The notes beneath the pieces were generated by a model. It was not told the DNA's origin, searched no databases, and saw only the letters and a program-made list of their open reading frames with translations. A DNA stretch of 34,729 bases from Candidatus Nitrosopumilus sp. (GTDB lineage Archaea > Thermoproteota > Nitrososphaeria > Nitrososphaerales > Nitrosopumilaceae). Within the stretch, counting starts at the first letter, position 1; every line of letters begins with the position of its first letter. The stretch is from NCBI GenBank assembly GCA_007571135.1, contig RKRY01000072.1, positions 1 through 34,729 on the forward strand. Direction: 5' to 3'. The position numbers and the translations under genes are program-made. This document shows, one piece after another, positions 6,736-15,346 of this stretch.

Positions 6736-8098
6736 CCTCGTTGTATCGGGTCTCTTCGACTTCAACAAACTTTGCCAATTCTTCATCAGTGTTAATTGCA
6801 AGCTCGCGATTTTCCCATTTGGATTCTATAAGATACGCAATCCATGCACGTACCTGGAAAGACATCTTTCTTGACAGCGGTTCTAGGAATCCTTCAACTA
6901 TGGTTCTCTCCGCCTCCTCATGGCTTAGGCATCTGGATTTGAGATAGAATATCTGTTCCTCGTCAATCTGTGCAACAGATGCAGAGTGAGTAGCCTTTAC
7001 GTCGTTTGTCAGAATCTCAAGGCCTGGAATGGCGTCAGATTTGGCATTTTTATCCAAAAGAATAGAGCGACCAGACAAGAAGGAGTTTGATTTGGTGGCA
7101 TTCTCTCTGATTCTAATCATTCCTTTGAAAAGGGATTTTGAACGATTTCTTAGGATGGATTTTTCTACGACCCTTGCTTCAGTGGCAGGGCTTTGGTGAT
7201 TCATGCTCGTCTGAATATCAAAATGTTGATCATTATTTCCAAAAACGACTTCAGATTCGTTTGATGACGCGCCCGGTCCGTTTAGAAAGTAATCGATTTT
7301 GTACCTAGACAGTACCGAACCAAATAGACCAGAATACCAATTTACCTTGGCGTCTTGTGCCACGTCGGTTCTTCTTGTAGAAAAGTTTACAGAGCTTTGA
7401 TCCATCATCTGAAGAGTCGTAATGTCAAGTTGGGCATTTGCCGCAACATTTGTATTTAATAATTCTAGGTAGGCCTGTTGAGTATCAGATTTGGGGGAAT
7501 ACAACTCTTGAACGACGGAGACCTTGCTGAGCTCATCTGCAAATATGATGTTTCTTGAAATTGTCGATAGGCCATCATCAGACAGGCAGGACAGGAGATG
7601 GATTGATTTTTCTAAAACGAGGTTTTTTGGAATGTGTACAAAGATGCCAGAATTAAATGCGGCATTGTTTAGAGCAGTAAATTTATCGTCATCAGAGGTT
7701 GATTGCTCTAATGCCTTCTTTACAAGTTCCGAATTGTTTTGGATTGCATCAGAAATTGACGAGATTACCAGACCCTTTGATTTCAAATCGTCAGGCAAGT
7801 TGATTCTGTAAATGTTAGTTCCGATTTGAATTATGCAGATCTCATTTTCCAATTCGTCAAGTCTCTTTTGAAGTGAATCTGGAATGGAATCCCTAGTCGA
7901 AGTGGAAATAGAGATTTTTTCAAGATTGAGTCTTTTTGCATCAGTGTATTTGTTGTATAATGGAGATGTCTCGATTGGAAGACGGTCATAAACGGAGAGC
8001 GAGTTTTTCCTATAATCCTTCAGCCAGCCAGGTTCGTTTTTCGATGAGGAGATTTCATCTATATGACTTGTGTTGATTTGAGAAAGAGTTTGTGACAT
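6701..8098 (-). CDS. sufD: SufD-like Fe-S scaffold subunit
   Basis: About 465 residues; a paralogue of the adjacent SufB with the same C-terminal layout (THSASVAQIDEEQIFYLKSRC followed by SHEEAERTIVEGF). The N-terminal half is more divergent, as usual for SufD. It pairs with SufB in the scaffold complex. In the core, TNDVKATHSASV keeps the His found in SufB/SufD. The track ORF starts at a TTG at 8107; the ATG at 8098 (MSQTLSQ) is more likely. It lies about 22 bp after sufB and overlaps sufS at its 3' end. Archaeal SufB and SufD paralogues can be confused; gene order and N-terminal divergence favour SufD here. Confidence 0.9.
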   Translation of the reverse strand: MSQTLSQINTSHIDEISSSKNEPGWLKDYRKNSLSVYDRLPIETSPLYNKYTDAKRLNLEKISISTSTRDSIPDSLQKRLDELENEICIIQIGTNIYRINLPDDLKSKGLVISSISDAIQNNSELVKKALEQSTSDDDKFTALNNAAFNSGIFVHIPKNLVLEKSIHLLSCLSDDGLSTISRNIIFADELSKVSVVQELYSPKSDTQQAYLELLNTNVAANAQLDITTLQMMDQSSVNFSTRRTDVAQDAKVNWYSGLFGSVLSRYKIDYFLNGPGASSNESEVVFGNNDQHFDIQTSMNHQSPATEARVVEKSILRNRSKSLFKGMIRIRENATKSNSFLSGRSILLDKNAKSDAIPGLEILTNDVKATHSASVAQIDEEQIFYLKSRCLSHEEAERTIVEGFLEPLSRKMSFQVRAWIAYLIESKWENRELAINTDEELAKFVEVEETRYNEDAEIEQHYKYR

Positions 8099-8120
8099 GC
8101 CGATCAAAATACAGGGCAGG

Positions 8121-9521
8121 TTATCCTACCGAATCATCCATCTCTAGCTTGATGAGTCTGTTTAGCTCTACTGCGTACTCCATTGGCAATTCTTTTGTAA
8201 ATGGTTCCATGAATCCATTGACAATTAATGACAAGGCTTCTTCTTCAGAAAATCCCCGGCTCATAAGATAGAAGATTTGCTCGTCACCAATTTTACCAAC
8301 TGTTGCTTCGTGAGTAATCGTTGCGTCCTCCTGATTGATTTCCATATAGGGATAGGTATCAGTCTTTGACGTATCGTCCAACAACAATGCGTCACATCTT
8401 ACAGTAGACTTTACATTTGTAGCGCCTCTTGCCACATTGAGCAATCCGCGATATGTAGAACGTCCATCTAGCCTGCTTACGGATTTGGATGTAATTTTTG
8501 AGGTAGTGTTTGGGGCCAAGTGAACCATTTTAGCTCCAGTGTCTTGATGCTGGCCCTTTCCTGCAAATGCAATAGAAAGAGTCTCGCCATATGCTCGTTT
8601 GCCCATAAGGTAGACGCCGGGATACTTCATTGTCAGTTTGCTTCCAATGTTTCCATCAATCCATTCAACAGTTGCGCCTTCATATGCATAGGCCCTCTTT
8701 GTTACAAGATTGTAGACATCATTACTCCAGTTTTGAATGGTGGTATACCGCAGATGTGCGTCTTTGTGGGCAACGAGTTCGACAACAGCAGAGTGAAGAG
8801 ACTCTGAAGAGTAGACAGGAGCTGTGCATCCCTCAATGTAATGTACATCCGCACCTTCATCGACGACGATCAGTGTTCTTTCAAACTGGCCAATGTTTTC
8901 TGCGTTAATCCTAAAGTATGCTTGCAATGGCATATCAACTTGGACGCCCGGTGGAACATAGATGAAAGAACCGCCGCTCCAGACTGCACTGTTGAGTGCT
9001 GCAAACTTGTTATCCTCGGGAGGAATTACTTTGCCAAAGTATTTCTTGAAAACCTCCGGATGTTCCTTTAATGCAGAGTCGGTATCCAAAAAGAGGACGC
9101 CTTGTTTTTGTAAATCGTCTCTTAGGTTGTGATATACGACCTCAGACTCATATTGTGCGCCGACACCTGCAAGAAATTTCTTTTCAGCCTCTGGAATCCC
9201 TAGTTTGTCAAATGTGTTTTTTACATCTTCTGGAACATCATCCCAGCTCTTTTCCGTTTTTTCAGATGCCTTTGCATAATAGTAGATATTTTGGAAATCA
9301 ATAGTGCTAAGATCACCGCCCCAAGTCGGCATTGGTTTTTTCATAAAAATTTCAAATGAGCGCAGCCTAAAATCAAGCATCCACTGCGGTTCATCTTTCA
9401 TCTTGCTGATTCCAATTACCGTATCCTTAGTCAAACCCTTCTTGCTAAGGTGGACATACATCTCCGTAGAGTCTTTAAAATCATATTTTGAATAATCCAT
9501 GTCTAAATTTTCGGTTGCCAT
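8121..9521 (-). CDS. sufB: SufB Fe-S cluster scaffold subunit
   Basis: A 466-residue SufB with its long conserved beta-helix core: [39 protein letters not shown] (with the conserved core cysteine) and [19 protein letters not shown]. In the family the cysteine and the nearby HEA segment take part in cluster assembly with SufD. First gene of the operon, preceded by a good TATA-like box for a leaderless ATG. sufC, the ATPase partner that most archaeal suf operons carry next to sufB, is absent from this window and must be encoded elsewhere. Confidence 0.97.
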   Translation of the reverse strand: MATENLDMDYSKYDFKDSTEMYVHLSKKGLTKDTVIGISKMKDEPQWMLDFRLRSFEIFMKKPMPTWGGDLSTIDFQNIYYYAKASEKTEKSWDDVPEDVKNTFDKLGIPEAEKKFLAGVGAQYESEVVYHNLRDDLQKQGVLFLDTDSALKEHPEVFKKYFGKVIPPEDNKFAALNSAVWSGGSFIYVPPGVQVDMPLQAYFRINAENIGQFERTLIVVDEGADVHYIEGCTAPVYSSESLHSAVVELVAHKDAHLRYTTIQNWSNDVYNLVTKRAYAYEGATVEWIDGNIGSKLTMKYPGVYLMGKRAYGETLSIAFAGKGQHQDTGAKMVHLAPNTTSKITSKSVSRLDGRSTYRGLLNVARGATNVKSTVRCDALLLDDTSKTDTYPYMEINQEDATITHEATVGKIGDEQIFYLMSRGFSEEEALSLIVNGFMEPFTKELPMEYAVELNRLIKLEMDDSVG

Positions 9522-9541
9522 GCGCAGAATAACTCGTTATG

Positions 9542-9551
9542 TTATAAATAC
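9542..9551 (-). promoter_or_regulatory. TATA box of the suf operon
   Basis: On the minus strand TATTTATAAC lies 21-30 bp upstream of the sufB ATG, with no Shine-Dalgarno between. This is the standard position for a leaderless archaeal promoter. Confidence 0.65.
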
Positions 9552-9787
9552 ATGAGGAAAAATAGGTAGAGCTAAATATGCAGATGCAAACCAGTTTCAG
9601 CATGGATCACTGATCTAATTTTAGAAGTGTCGGATTTTAAAGGCCGTCTTCTCCGGATCAAGAGACATAAAGATAGGATTGACAGTTAGGCTAACATATT
9701 GATTTTAAATTACACAACTGTGAAAACTCCATATAGAAAAAATTGGTTTAAAAAAAAGTTTTTTAGTAAAAATTTTGCAGCAAAATC

Positions 9788-10132
9788 ATGTCAGCGGCAA
9801 CATTTGGACAATTAAAAGAACAGGAAGCGGCTAAAATCAAAGAAGCAGTCAAAAAGATACAAACTGCAAAAGTGGAACTAAAAAAACTCAAAAAGGAATC
9901 TCAAAAGAGGCTAAAAGCTGCAAAAGTAGCAGAGCAAAAACGTCGTAAGGAAGAAAAAATCAAGGCCAAACAAGCAACAAAAAAACAGAAACTTGAAAAA
10001 AAGAACAAGATCAGACTAGCAAAAAAGCAGATGAGAGAGACAAAGATTGCGGCTAGAAAGGAAGCTAAAACAAAGATCAAAAACGCAAAAAGAACCCTAA
10101 AGGAAGCCAAAAATGGCCCAAAAAAGAGCTAA
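9788..10132 (+). CDS. Small very basic Lys/Ala-rich coiled-coil protein
   Basis: 114 residues, about a third of them lysine, nearly all predicted helix (for example KIQTAKVELKKLKKES), without cysteines, membrane segments or a recognisable domain. The composition resembles nucleic-acid-binding or ribosome-associated basic helices, but this is composition only. The ATG at 9788 follows an AT-rich stretch (ggtttaaaaaaaagtttttt) that could hold its promoter. The antisense ORF at 9901-10110 is a shadow of the lysine codons. The 3' end overlaps the convergent CHAD gene by 4 bp. Low-complexity proteins can be spurious, but the start, promoter and packing support a real gene. Confidence 0.7.
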   Translation: MSAATFGQLKEQEAAKIKEAVKKIQTAKVELKKLKKESQKRLKAAKVAEQKRRKEEKIKAKQATKKQKLEKKNKIRLAKKQMRETKIAARKEAKTKIKNAKRTLKEAKNGPKKS

Positions 10133-10881
10133 ATCTCCTTCCCAGACATCGACAAGACAAAGTTTTCATAAATTTTATGCCTCTTTATTTTTTCAGAATT
10201 TATGATTGAATCTAAATCAGAACCTCCAATTTTTTCAAGATGCCGGATAAAAATATCACAGTCATGAATTTGTCCCAAAAATTTTTGGAGTTTTTTCATG
10301 TTCAAAATCAAGTTTGAGACAGAGTCATCAGGCTTTAATTCCAAAACATACCTTAATCTCTTGGCTTTTTTTCTCAAGGCATGCAGCTCATTTACGTTTG
10401 ACTCATCTCCAATAACTCTTGGAAGATATTTTTTAAAGTCGCAGATCAGAGACGGGATTACCTTGTCAAATTTTTTTGAGATTTTTTCACCAGACTTTAT
10501 TTTAGGCGGTTTTAATTCTGAGATCTCCTCTGCAAGAGATATCGAATCATATATTCGTTCTAGTCTCTTTTTTTGTAATGTCAAGACAAGTTTTGATTCC
10601 GACTCATATCCATGCTCAGATAGTTTTTTTAAGATGATATCAAGGTCTCGTATCTTACTGTTTTTTGAAAAAAATACCCTGGATTTTTTCATGTATTTTT
10701 CAGAGGATTTTGATTTGGAGGATTTTGGGAAAATTGAATACGCAGACTCTAGGCACCTGATGGATATGCGCGCACCGTGAATGTTTTCTTTGTTCGGTTC
10801 GTCCAGATACGCAGCTAATCTTTCGCTGGCCAGGTCGTATTTTTTAAAGAAAATATCTAAAAAACCGTCAGAATCAGTCAT
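10129..10881 (-). CDS. CHAD-domain protein (polyphosphate binding, inferred)
   Basis: 250 residues, all helical, with CHAD hallmarks: an N-terminal IHGARISIRCLES (the H-x3-R-x2-R pattern), a mirrored ELHALRKKAKRLRYVLEL in the second half, and LQKFLGQIHDCDIF. The conserved His, Arg and Lys residues form a basic groove that in studied CHAD proteins binds polyphosphate. It is last in an operon with an exopolyphosphatase and a SixA-type phosphatase, supporting a polyphosphate role. Its start overlaps the tmk-like stop by 4 bp. No CYTH (triphosphate tunnel) domain is fused or adjacent. The lysine- and serine-rich linker around residues 52-75 is unusual but harmless. Confidence 0.85.
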   Translation of the reverse strand: MTDSDGFLDIFFKKYDLASERLAAYLDEPNKENIHGARISIRCLESAYSIFPKSSKSKSSEKYMKKSRVFFSKNSKIRDLDIILKKLSEHGYESESKLVLTLQKKRLERIYDSISLAEEISELKPPKIKSGEKISKKFDKVIPSLICDFKKYLPRVIGDESNVNELHALRKKAKRLRYVLELKPDDSVSNLILNMKKLQKFLGQIHDCDIFIRHLEKIGGSDLDSIINSEKIKRHKIYENFVLSMSGKEI

Positions 10882-11615
10882 GTTGCCTTTGCTAAAAATC
10901 TGCTGATTTGTTTTTGCAAGGAGAGATTTACTTGGTCTGCAGGTTTGTTGCCATCTACTGAGATTAGGCTGTATTTTTGCTTTAAAAATTCAAATTCCTT
11001 TGCAAGTCTCCTTTGATAAAGAATAAACGATTCAAACATGTCGTTTGACAATCCCAGATCTGCGCCTGACTCGTAATAGTCCAATGACTGGTGTTTTTCA
11101 AATACTCTGTGAACCAGCTTGAAGGGATCTACGTCTAAGTAAAATATCAAGTCAGGAACAAGGGCAAAACTGAACAGATCAGCAGACCACTGCCGCCTAA
11201 TTCCACGCACCGTATTTCTGGCCATCAGCGTGTAAACATATCGATCTGCCAATACGACATAACCTGCCTGCAAAGCAGGAATGATTTTGTGCTCTAACTG
11301 ATCGGCAAAATCGGCAGCGTAAAATAACGCATTTGTTCGTTTTCCAAGGGAAACATTTTGCTTGGCCTCCAAAATCCCATCACCAATTAATTCAGAACGC
11401 TTCAGGCCGGTATTGAGGACGGCAAACCCATCAGCTTCTAGTCTTGTCGTAATCATTTCAATCTGCGAGCTGCGGCCAGATGCGTCCGGGCCTTCAATCA
11501 CAACGAGTCTTCCACTGATCTCAAGATCATTTAGATAAGGAATTCCTCCAAATTTCCCATTTCCGTACCAAAGCGGCCTTCTTTTTGAACCTGCATGGGC
11601 CAGATCACTTAACAA
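10878..11615 (-). CDS. Thymidylate-kinase-like P-loop protein with altered Walker A
   Basis: 245 residues, clearly paralogous to the tmk just upstream: same N-terminal extension (GIPYLNDLEISGRLVVIEG), FYAADFADQLEHKIIPAL, ADRYVYTLMARN and the YYESGADLGLS block. The P-loop reads GPDASGRSS instead of GxxGxGKST: the Walker A lysine is arginine. That lysine normally contacts ATP phosphates, so activity may be lost, altered, or directed to another phosphoryl donor. The start appears to be TTG at 11615, since no ATG precedes the conserved N-terminus; one base separates it from tmk. It could be a regulatory subunit, a degenerate paralogue or a kinase with a new substrate. Confidence 0.85.
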   Translation of the reverse strand: MLSDLAHAGSKRRPLWYGNGKFGGIPYLNDLEISGRLVVIEGPDASGRSSQIEMITTRLEADGFAVLNTGLKRSELIGDGILEAKQNVSLGKRTNALFYAADFADQLEHKIIPALQAGYVVLADRYVYTLMARNTVRGIRRQWSADLFSFALVPDLIFYLDVDPFKLVHRVFEKHQSLDYYESGADLGLSNDMFESFILYQRRLAKEFEFLKQKYSLISVDGNKPADQVNLSLQKQISRFLAKAT

Positions 11616-11616
11616 T

Positions 11617-12345
11617 TCATGGTGCCTCCAGAACAGACCCTGTCATTTTTGGCGGAAGTAAGGCTTTTACTTTATCTCTCATGATCCTTTGCTGTTCCTT
11701 AATTCCAAGCGTTGCGTCAATGACAGTAAAGTTCTCTCTTTTGCTCATAGACTCGTATTGTTCAATAATTCTGCTTTGGAAAATTCTATAGCTTTCATAG
11801 ACATCCTTGCTGAGATTCAGATCCAGACCAGCTTCATAATATTTCAATTTTGGTCGTCCAGATAAAATTCTATCCATAGAAATGTCAATCGGAACGCGAA
11901 AGTAAAACGCAAGATCTGGCTTTAGTGCAAAGTCATACACTTTACGAACCCAGCTTGGGTTGCACCCCCTTGTAACATCACGAGCATATGCAGTGTAGAT
12001 ATACCTGTCTGCCAGAACAAAATAGCCTGCTCTGAGCAGAGGCAGGATATTTCTCTCAAATCTGTCTGCAAAATCAGTTGCATGCAACAGGCTAAAGGTC
12101 GTAGGAGTCAGATTAGCTTTTTTCTTGCCCTTTGAAGTGATGGATTTAACCAGATCAGAAGAGTTCCATTCGGTACGAAAAACTTCAAGATTGTTGTATC
12201 TGAGCCATTTTTCAAGTAATCGCAACTGAGTGGACTTTCCAGAACCGTCAATCCCCTCAACGACTATTAGTTTCCCAGGAATTCCATATTTTTTTAAAAA
12301 CTGACGCGGACTGTTCAAATCAACACCAAGGTAATCGCCTCCCAT
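11617..12345 (-). CDS. tmk: Thymidylate kinase
   Basis: Phosphorylates dTMP to dTDP. 242 residues with intact P-loop GIDGSGKST (31-39), ATDFADRFE, the LADRYIYTAYARD segment (DR motif binding dTMP) and YYEAGLDLNLS. It begins right after the ppx stop and is followed one base later by a paralogue with a changed P-loop. About 27 residues precede the P-loop, longer than in bacterial Tmk, and the paralogue shares this, so the pair arose by duplication after that extension. Substrate specificity is inferred from family resemblance; other nucleoside monophosphates cannot be excluded. Confidence 0.88.
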   Translation of the reverse strand: MGGDYLGVDLNSPRQFLKKYGIPGKLIVVEGIDGSGKSTQLRLLEKWLRYNNLEVFRTEWNSSDLVKSITSKGKKKANLTPTTFSLLHATDFADRFERNILPLLRAGYFVLADRYIYTAYARDVTRGCNPSWVRKVYDFALKPDLAFYFRVPIDISMDRILSGRPKLKYYEAGLDLNLSKDVYESYRIFQSRIIEQYESMSKRENFTVIDATLGIKEQQRIMRDKVKALLPPKMTGSVLEAP

Positions 12346-13962
12346 CTATAAATTTTCCAGAGTTTCTGTGGCATGGGAGACTCCCATTGGCTCTGATGGG
12401 GTATGCCCAGATGTTCTGTAATATATCGTAGAATCTATGTGAATACCAAGGATGCTCTCCATCTTTGTGCAAGCCTGCTGCAATAGCACTTCAGGGAATG
12501 TATTCTTTGATACATGCACCTTCAAGACTAGCAGGTTGTCAGAATCCATTTTTGGCTTGACCAAGGTTCCAGTTTTATGGAATATGTCGCACAGAGAGAC
12601 AACAGTTGAAATTTTTTTTATGATTTTCTTGTCAGATGGCTCTAAAACATCTTTGAATTTTGTGAGTAGGTGTTCGGCTTTTTTTTTCTTTTTTGAATAA
12701 ATTAACGACAGGGCAACGATGATCTGTTCGCGGTGAGACAGAATACTGTCATCATCTAATATCGTGTACAAAACATTGTCAACGTCTCGAAATGAAGAAA
12801 GCTTGTCAATTTGTAAAATAGCGTGGGCTAGTAATATTCTTTCTTTATCAGAGATTAATTTCATTGAGAACAGCAATCCAATCAGCTCTTCGACATATTC
12901 GGAAATTAAGCCGGGCTGGCATGACAGATGAACCAATTCTTGAACATGCTCAGCAGTAATTTGATGATGGGAAAATTCATCAGGATATTGCAGTGATAGC
13001 CAAAGAGTCCCCTCCCGCAATCCCTGAGCGCTGATTGTTAAAGAATGAAACTTTGATTTTTTCATCAGTTCGGCAATTACGATGGTGCCAGCCTTAATCG
13101 TGTCAGCACGGCTAGCACCAATCGAATCGATCCTAGCAATTTCTTCAGTGTCCTGTGAGAGCAATTCGTCTGAAAGGGAGTCAAAAGACTCTAAAGAAAT
13201 TTTATAATTATGCAATTTTTTCAACGGGTATGAAATTCTTTCCTGAGCGTGCTTGCCCAAAGCTCGCAGTGAGCCGCCAACGCCGACAAGTACGGCATCA
13301 TTAAAATCTGAAATTCCCAATTCGCCCCTATCTGGCAGAAGCTCTGTAACATGCTCCTTTAACTTCCGGAGCTGTTTTGAAGAAATGCCGCCTGGTGATG
13401 AGAATTTTTGTGTTAGCCGTAACGAACCCAGGGGTAGCGAAATGACTTTTTGAATCTCAAAATTATACGAGGAGACTATCTCAAGACTTCCGCCACCGAT
13501 ATCGAAGAACACCACGTGAGGCAGATTCAGTAAGCGTATTGCTCCAGCATATGAATAGAGGGCCTCTTCATATTCGGAGAGAATCTTGAAATTAAAGCCA
13601 GTTTCTTTTTGGATTTTTTCAACAAAGTATTCTTGATTAGATGCATCTCTAACGGCACTGGTTGCTACAGATATAATATAGTCGATTTGTTCAAAATCTG
13701 CAACATTTCTGAAATACTTTAAAATTTCAACGGCATCTTCGATGTAGCTTTCCTTAATTATTCCGTCTTGAAGTCCTTCGGCAAGCTTGACCCTTACGGA
13801 TTCTTGGTGATATGGCTTGTAGAAATTTTTTGAATCGACATTATAATTGACCATTTTTACAGAATTCGACCCAAGATCAATCACAGATGCCTTGCCCAGT
13901 GTGTTAGGAGAGGCAGATGTCTTCAATTCGTCAGATTTCATTTGACTCAATAATTTATCCAC
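12346..13962 (-). CDS. ppx: Exopolyphosphatase / GppA-family phosphatase
   Basis: Acts on polyphosphate (or pppGpp), releasing terminal phosphate. 538 residues. The N-terminal ASKHA ATPase-like fold has phosphate-1 motif VIDLGSNSVKM (about 27-37), SEYEEALYS with the catalytic glutamate, phosphate-2 FDIGGGSLEI (about 153-162) and VGVGGSLRALG. A C-terminal HD-like helical domain follows (ERILLAHAILQIDKLSSF), giving the longer Ppx form. The track start is GTG at 13962, which overlaps sixA by 8 bp; ATG at 13941 (MKSDELK) is an equally good start. The operon with SixA and CHAD favours polyphosphate over pppGpp, since archaea generally lack the stringent-response alarmone system. Confidence 0.92.
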   Translation of the reverse strand: MDKLLSQMKSDELKTSASPNTLGKASVIDLGSNSVKMVNYNVDSKNFYKPYHQESVRVKLAEGLQDGIIKESYIEDAVEILKYFRNVADFEQIDYIISVATSAVRDASNQEYFVEKIQKETGFNFKILSEYEEALYSYAGAIRLLNLPHVVFFDIGGGSLEIVSSYNFEIQKVISLPLGSLRLTQKFSSPGGISSKQLRKLKEHVTELLPDRGELGISDFNDAVLVGVGGSLRALGKHAQERISYPLKKLHNYKISLESFDSLSDELLSQDTEEIARIDSIGASRADTIKAGTIVIAELMKKSKFHSLTISAQGLREGTLWLSLQYPDEFSHHQITAEHVQELVHLSCQPGLISEYVEELIGLLFSMKLISDKERILLAHAILQIDKLSSFRDVDNVLYTILDDDSILSHREQIIVALSLIYSKKKKKAEHLLTKFKDVLEPSDKKIIKKISTVVSLCDIFHKTGTLVKPKMDSDNLLVLKVHVSKNTFPEVLLQQACTKMESILGIHIDSTIYYRTSGHTPSEPMGVSHATETLENL

Positions 13963-14458
13963 CTATCTTTTTGAGTTGCCTTGGCGTCATCAATGACCGC
14001 AGTGAACCGTTAGGAATCCCGTTTTGAAATGACAGTCTAACATGTGCAAGCCCTCCTTTTTTTAGTGAGATATCTGTGTTGCCAGTCTTAATTGAGATCA
14101 TTTTTGAAATTAAACTGCCAAGATGAGGTTCGTGTCCAATCAACAGAATCGATGAATCGGGTTTTGTTTTATATAACTTTTGTAGAGTTAGTTCCGCATC
14201 GATCTCAGGCCTTAGCTCATTCCAAATTACAATAGCCTTTTTGATTTTTAGAAGTTTGGAGACGATATCAGCTGTCTGCCTTGCACGTACAAGCGGACTT
14301 GATATAATTGATGTGAATTCAAGTCCCATGACTTTAAACGATTTTGAAATCTGTTCTAATTCCTTAATTCCTGATTCAGTTAACCTACGTTTTGAATCAC
14401 TTCTGATTCTTTCTGATAGTACTTCAGCCTTGCCATGGCGCAAAATGTAGACATGCAT
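13955..14458 (-). CDS. sixA: SixA-type phosphohistidine phosphatase
   Basis: Histidine phosphatase superfamily. From the ATG at 14458 the protein starts MHVYILRHGKAE, with the RHG catalytic motif at residues 7-9. SSPLVRARQTADI supplies the second arginine and LLIGHEPHLGSL the second histidine. About 167 residues, normal for SixA. The track ORF start at 14479 adds seven residues without homology and lies at the TATA-like box, so 14458 is preferred. Known SixA proteins dephosphorylate phosphohistidine on signalling or phosphotransfer proteins; here the target is unknown. First gene of the ppx-tmk-CHAD operon. Confidence 0.88.
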   Translation of the reverse strand: MHVYILRHGKAEVLSERIRSDSKRRLTESGIKELEQISKSFKVMGLEFTSIISSPLVRARQTADIVSKLLKIKKAIVIWNELRPEIDAELTLQKLYKTKPDSSILLIGHEPHLGSLISKMISIKTGNTDISLKKGGLAHVRLSFQNGIPNGSLRSLMTPRQLKKIGG

Positions 14459-14478
14459 ACACCGAATTAAAAAATTCA

Positions 14479-14486
14479 ATATATTT
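14479..14486 (-). promoter_or_regulatory. TATA box of the sixA-ppx-tmk-CHAD operon
   Basis: AAAATATATT on the minus strand is centred about 24 bp upstream of the ATG at 14458, consistent with a leaderless transcript and with that start choice. Confidence 0.55.
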
Positions 14487-14545
14487 TAGGCAGGCAGGTA
14501 AATTTTGTAATCTATATAGAAAATAGAATCCCCAATCCTTGTGCG

Positions 14546-15346
14546 CTAGTCAGTAAAGACGGATTTCATTGCGTCAAAAGCACCTGCAACAGTATGGACT
14601 TTAGCAACAGAGTTTTCAACATTTAATTTTCTTAATTCCTCGGACGTAAATGGTCCAATTGACACTACAGACAACTTTGACAGATTCTCAAGTAGTGTTT
14701 CCTCAGAATAATCCTTTTGCATGATTTCAAAAAAACCACGGACCGACGAGGCGCTAGTAAATACCACGCCATCGATTCTGCCCTGAGAGAACAATTCCCT
14801 AAAGCCGTTCCATTGGGCGGTGTCCCTAAACGCACATACGTCATAAAGATAGATCTCAAGGACATCTATTCCTATCTTGTTTAACAGTTCCTTGAGAAAA
14901 GGAGCAGATGCCCCGCTGCGTGGAATAATGGCCTTTTTTCCAACGGCGTTAATTTTGGTAAATTCCTCGCCTACTCCAACTGAGGAAAATGTTTCAGACG
15001 GCTGATAATTTACTTTGATCCCCTCATTTTCAAGCGCAATAGTTGTTTTTGGCCCTACTGAGACGACCATTGTGTTTGCAATTGATAGTTGCAAGGTTCC
15101 TAGTTTTCCAGACTGTTTTGCAGTCTCAAATAGTAGTTTGACTGCTTTGGAACTCATGAAAACAGAATAATCGGGATTGTAAGTCTTGACAGATTCCAAA
15201 AATTCGTCCACAATTTTGTTGCCTTTGCTGACAAGCTCTATTGTAGGCAATGCTATAGGTGTTGCATTGTTTTGCTCAGCAAGAGAAACGAATTCTGATG
15301 CATCGTCTATTGAACGTGTAATGGCAATTGTCTTTCCATCAAGCAT
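14546..15346 (-). CDS. hemD: Uroporphyrinogen-III synthase
   Basis: Closes hydroxymethylbilane with inversion of ring D to give uroporphyrinogen III. About 266 residues with the two-lobed HemD layout: N-terminal LDGKTIAITRS, ATPIALPTIEL, FMSSKAVKLLFE and VSVGPKTTIALENEG; then VFTSASSVRGFFE and VVSIGPFTSEELRKLN in the second lobe. HemD sequences vary widely, but these blocks and the operon context are convincing. Start: ATG at 15346 overlaps the cobA stop as TAATG; the track start is a GTG three codons earlier. Last gene of hemL-hemC-cobA-hemD. Confidence 0.92.
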   Translation of the reverse strand: MLDGKTIAITRSIDDASEFVSLAEQNNATPIALPTIELVSKGNKIVDEFLESVKTYNPDYSVFMSSKAVKLLFETAKQSGKLGTLQLSIANTMVVSVGPKTTIALENEGIKVNYQPSETFSSVGVGEEFTKINAVGKKAIIPRSGASAPFLKELLNKIGIDVLEIYLYDVCAFRDTAQWNGFRELFSQGRIDGVVFTSASSVRGFFEIMQKDYSEETLLENLSKLSVVSIGPFTSEELRKLNVENSVAKVHTVAGAFDAMKSVFTD

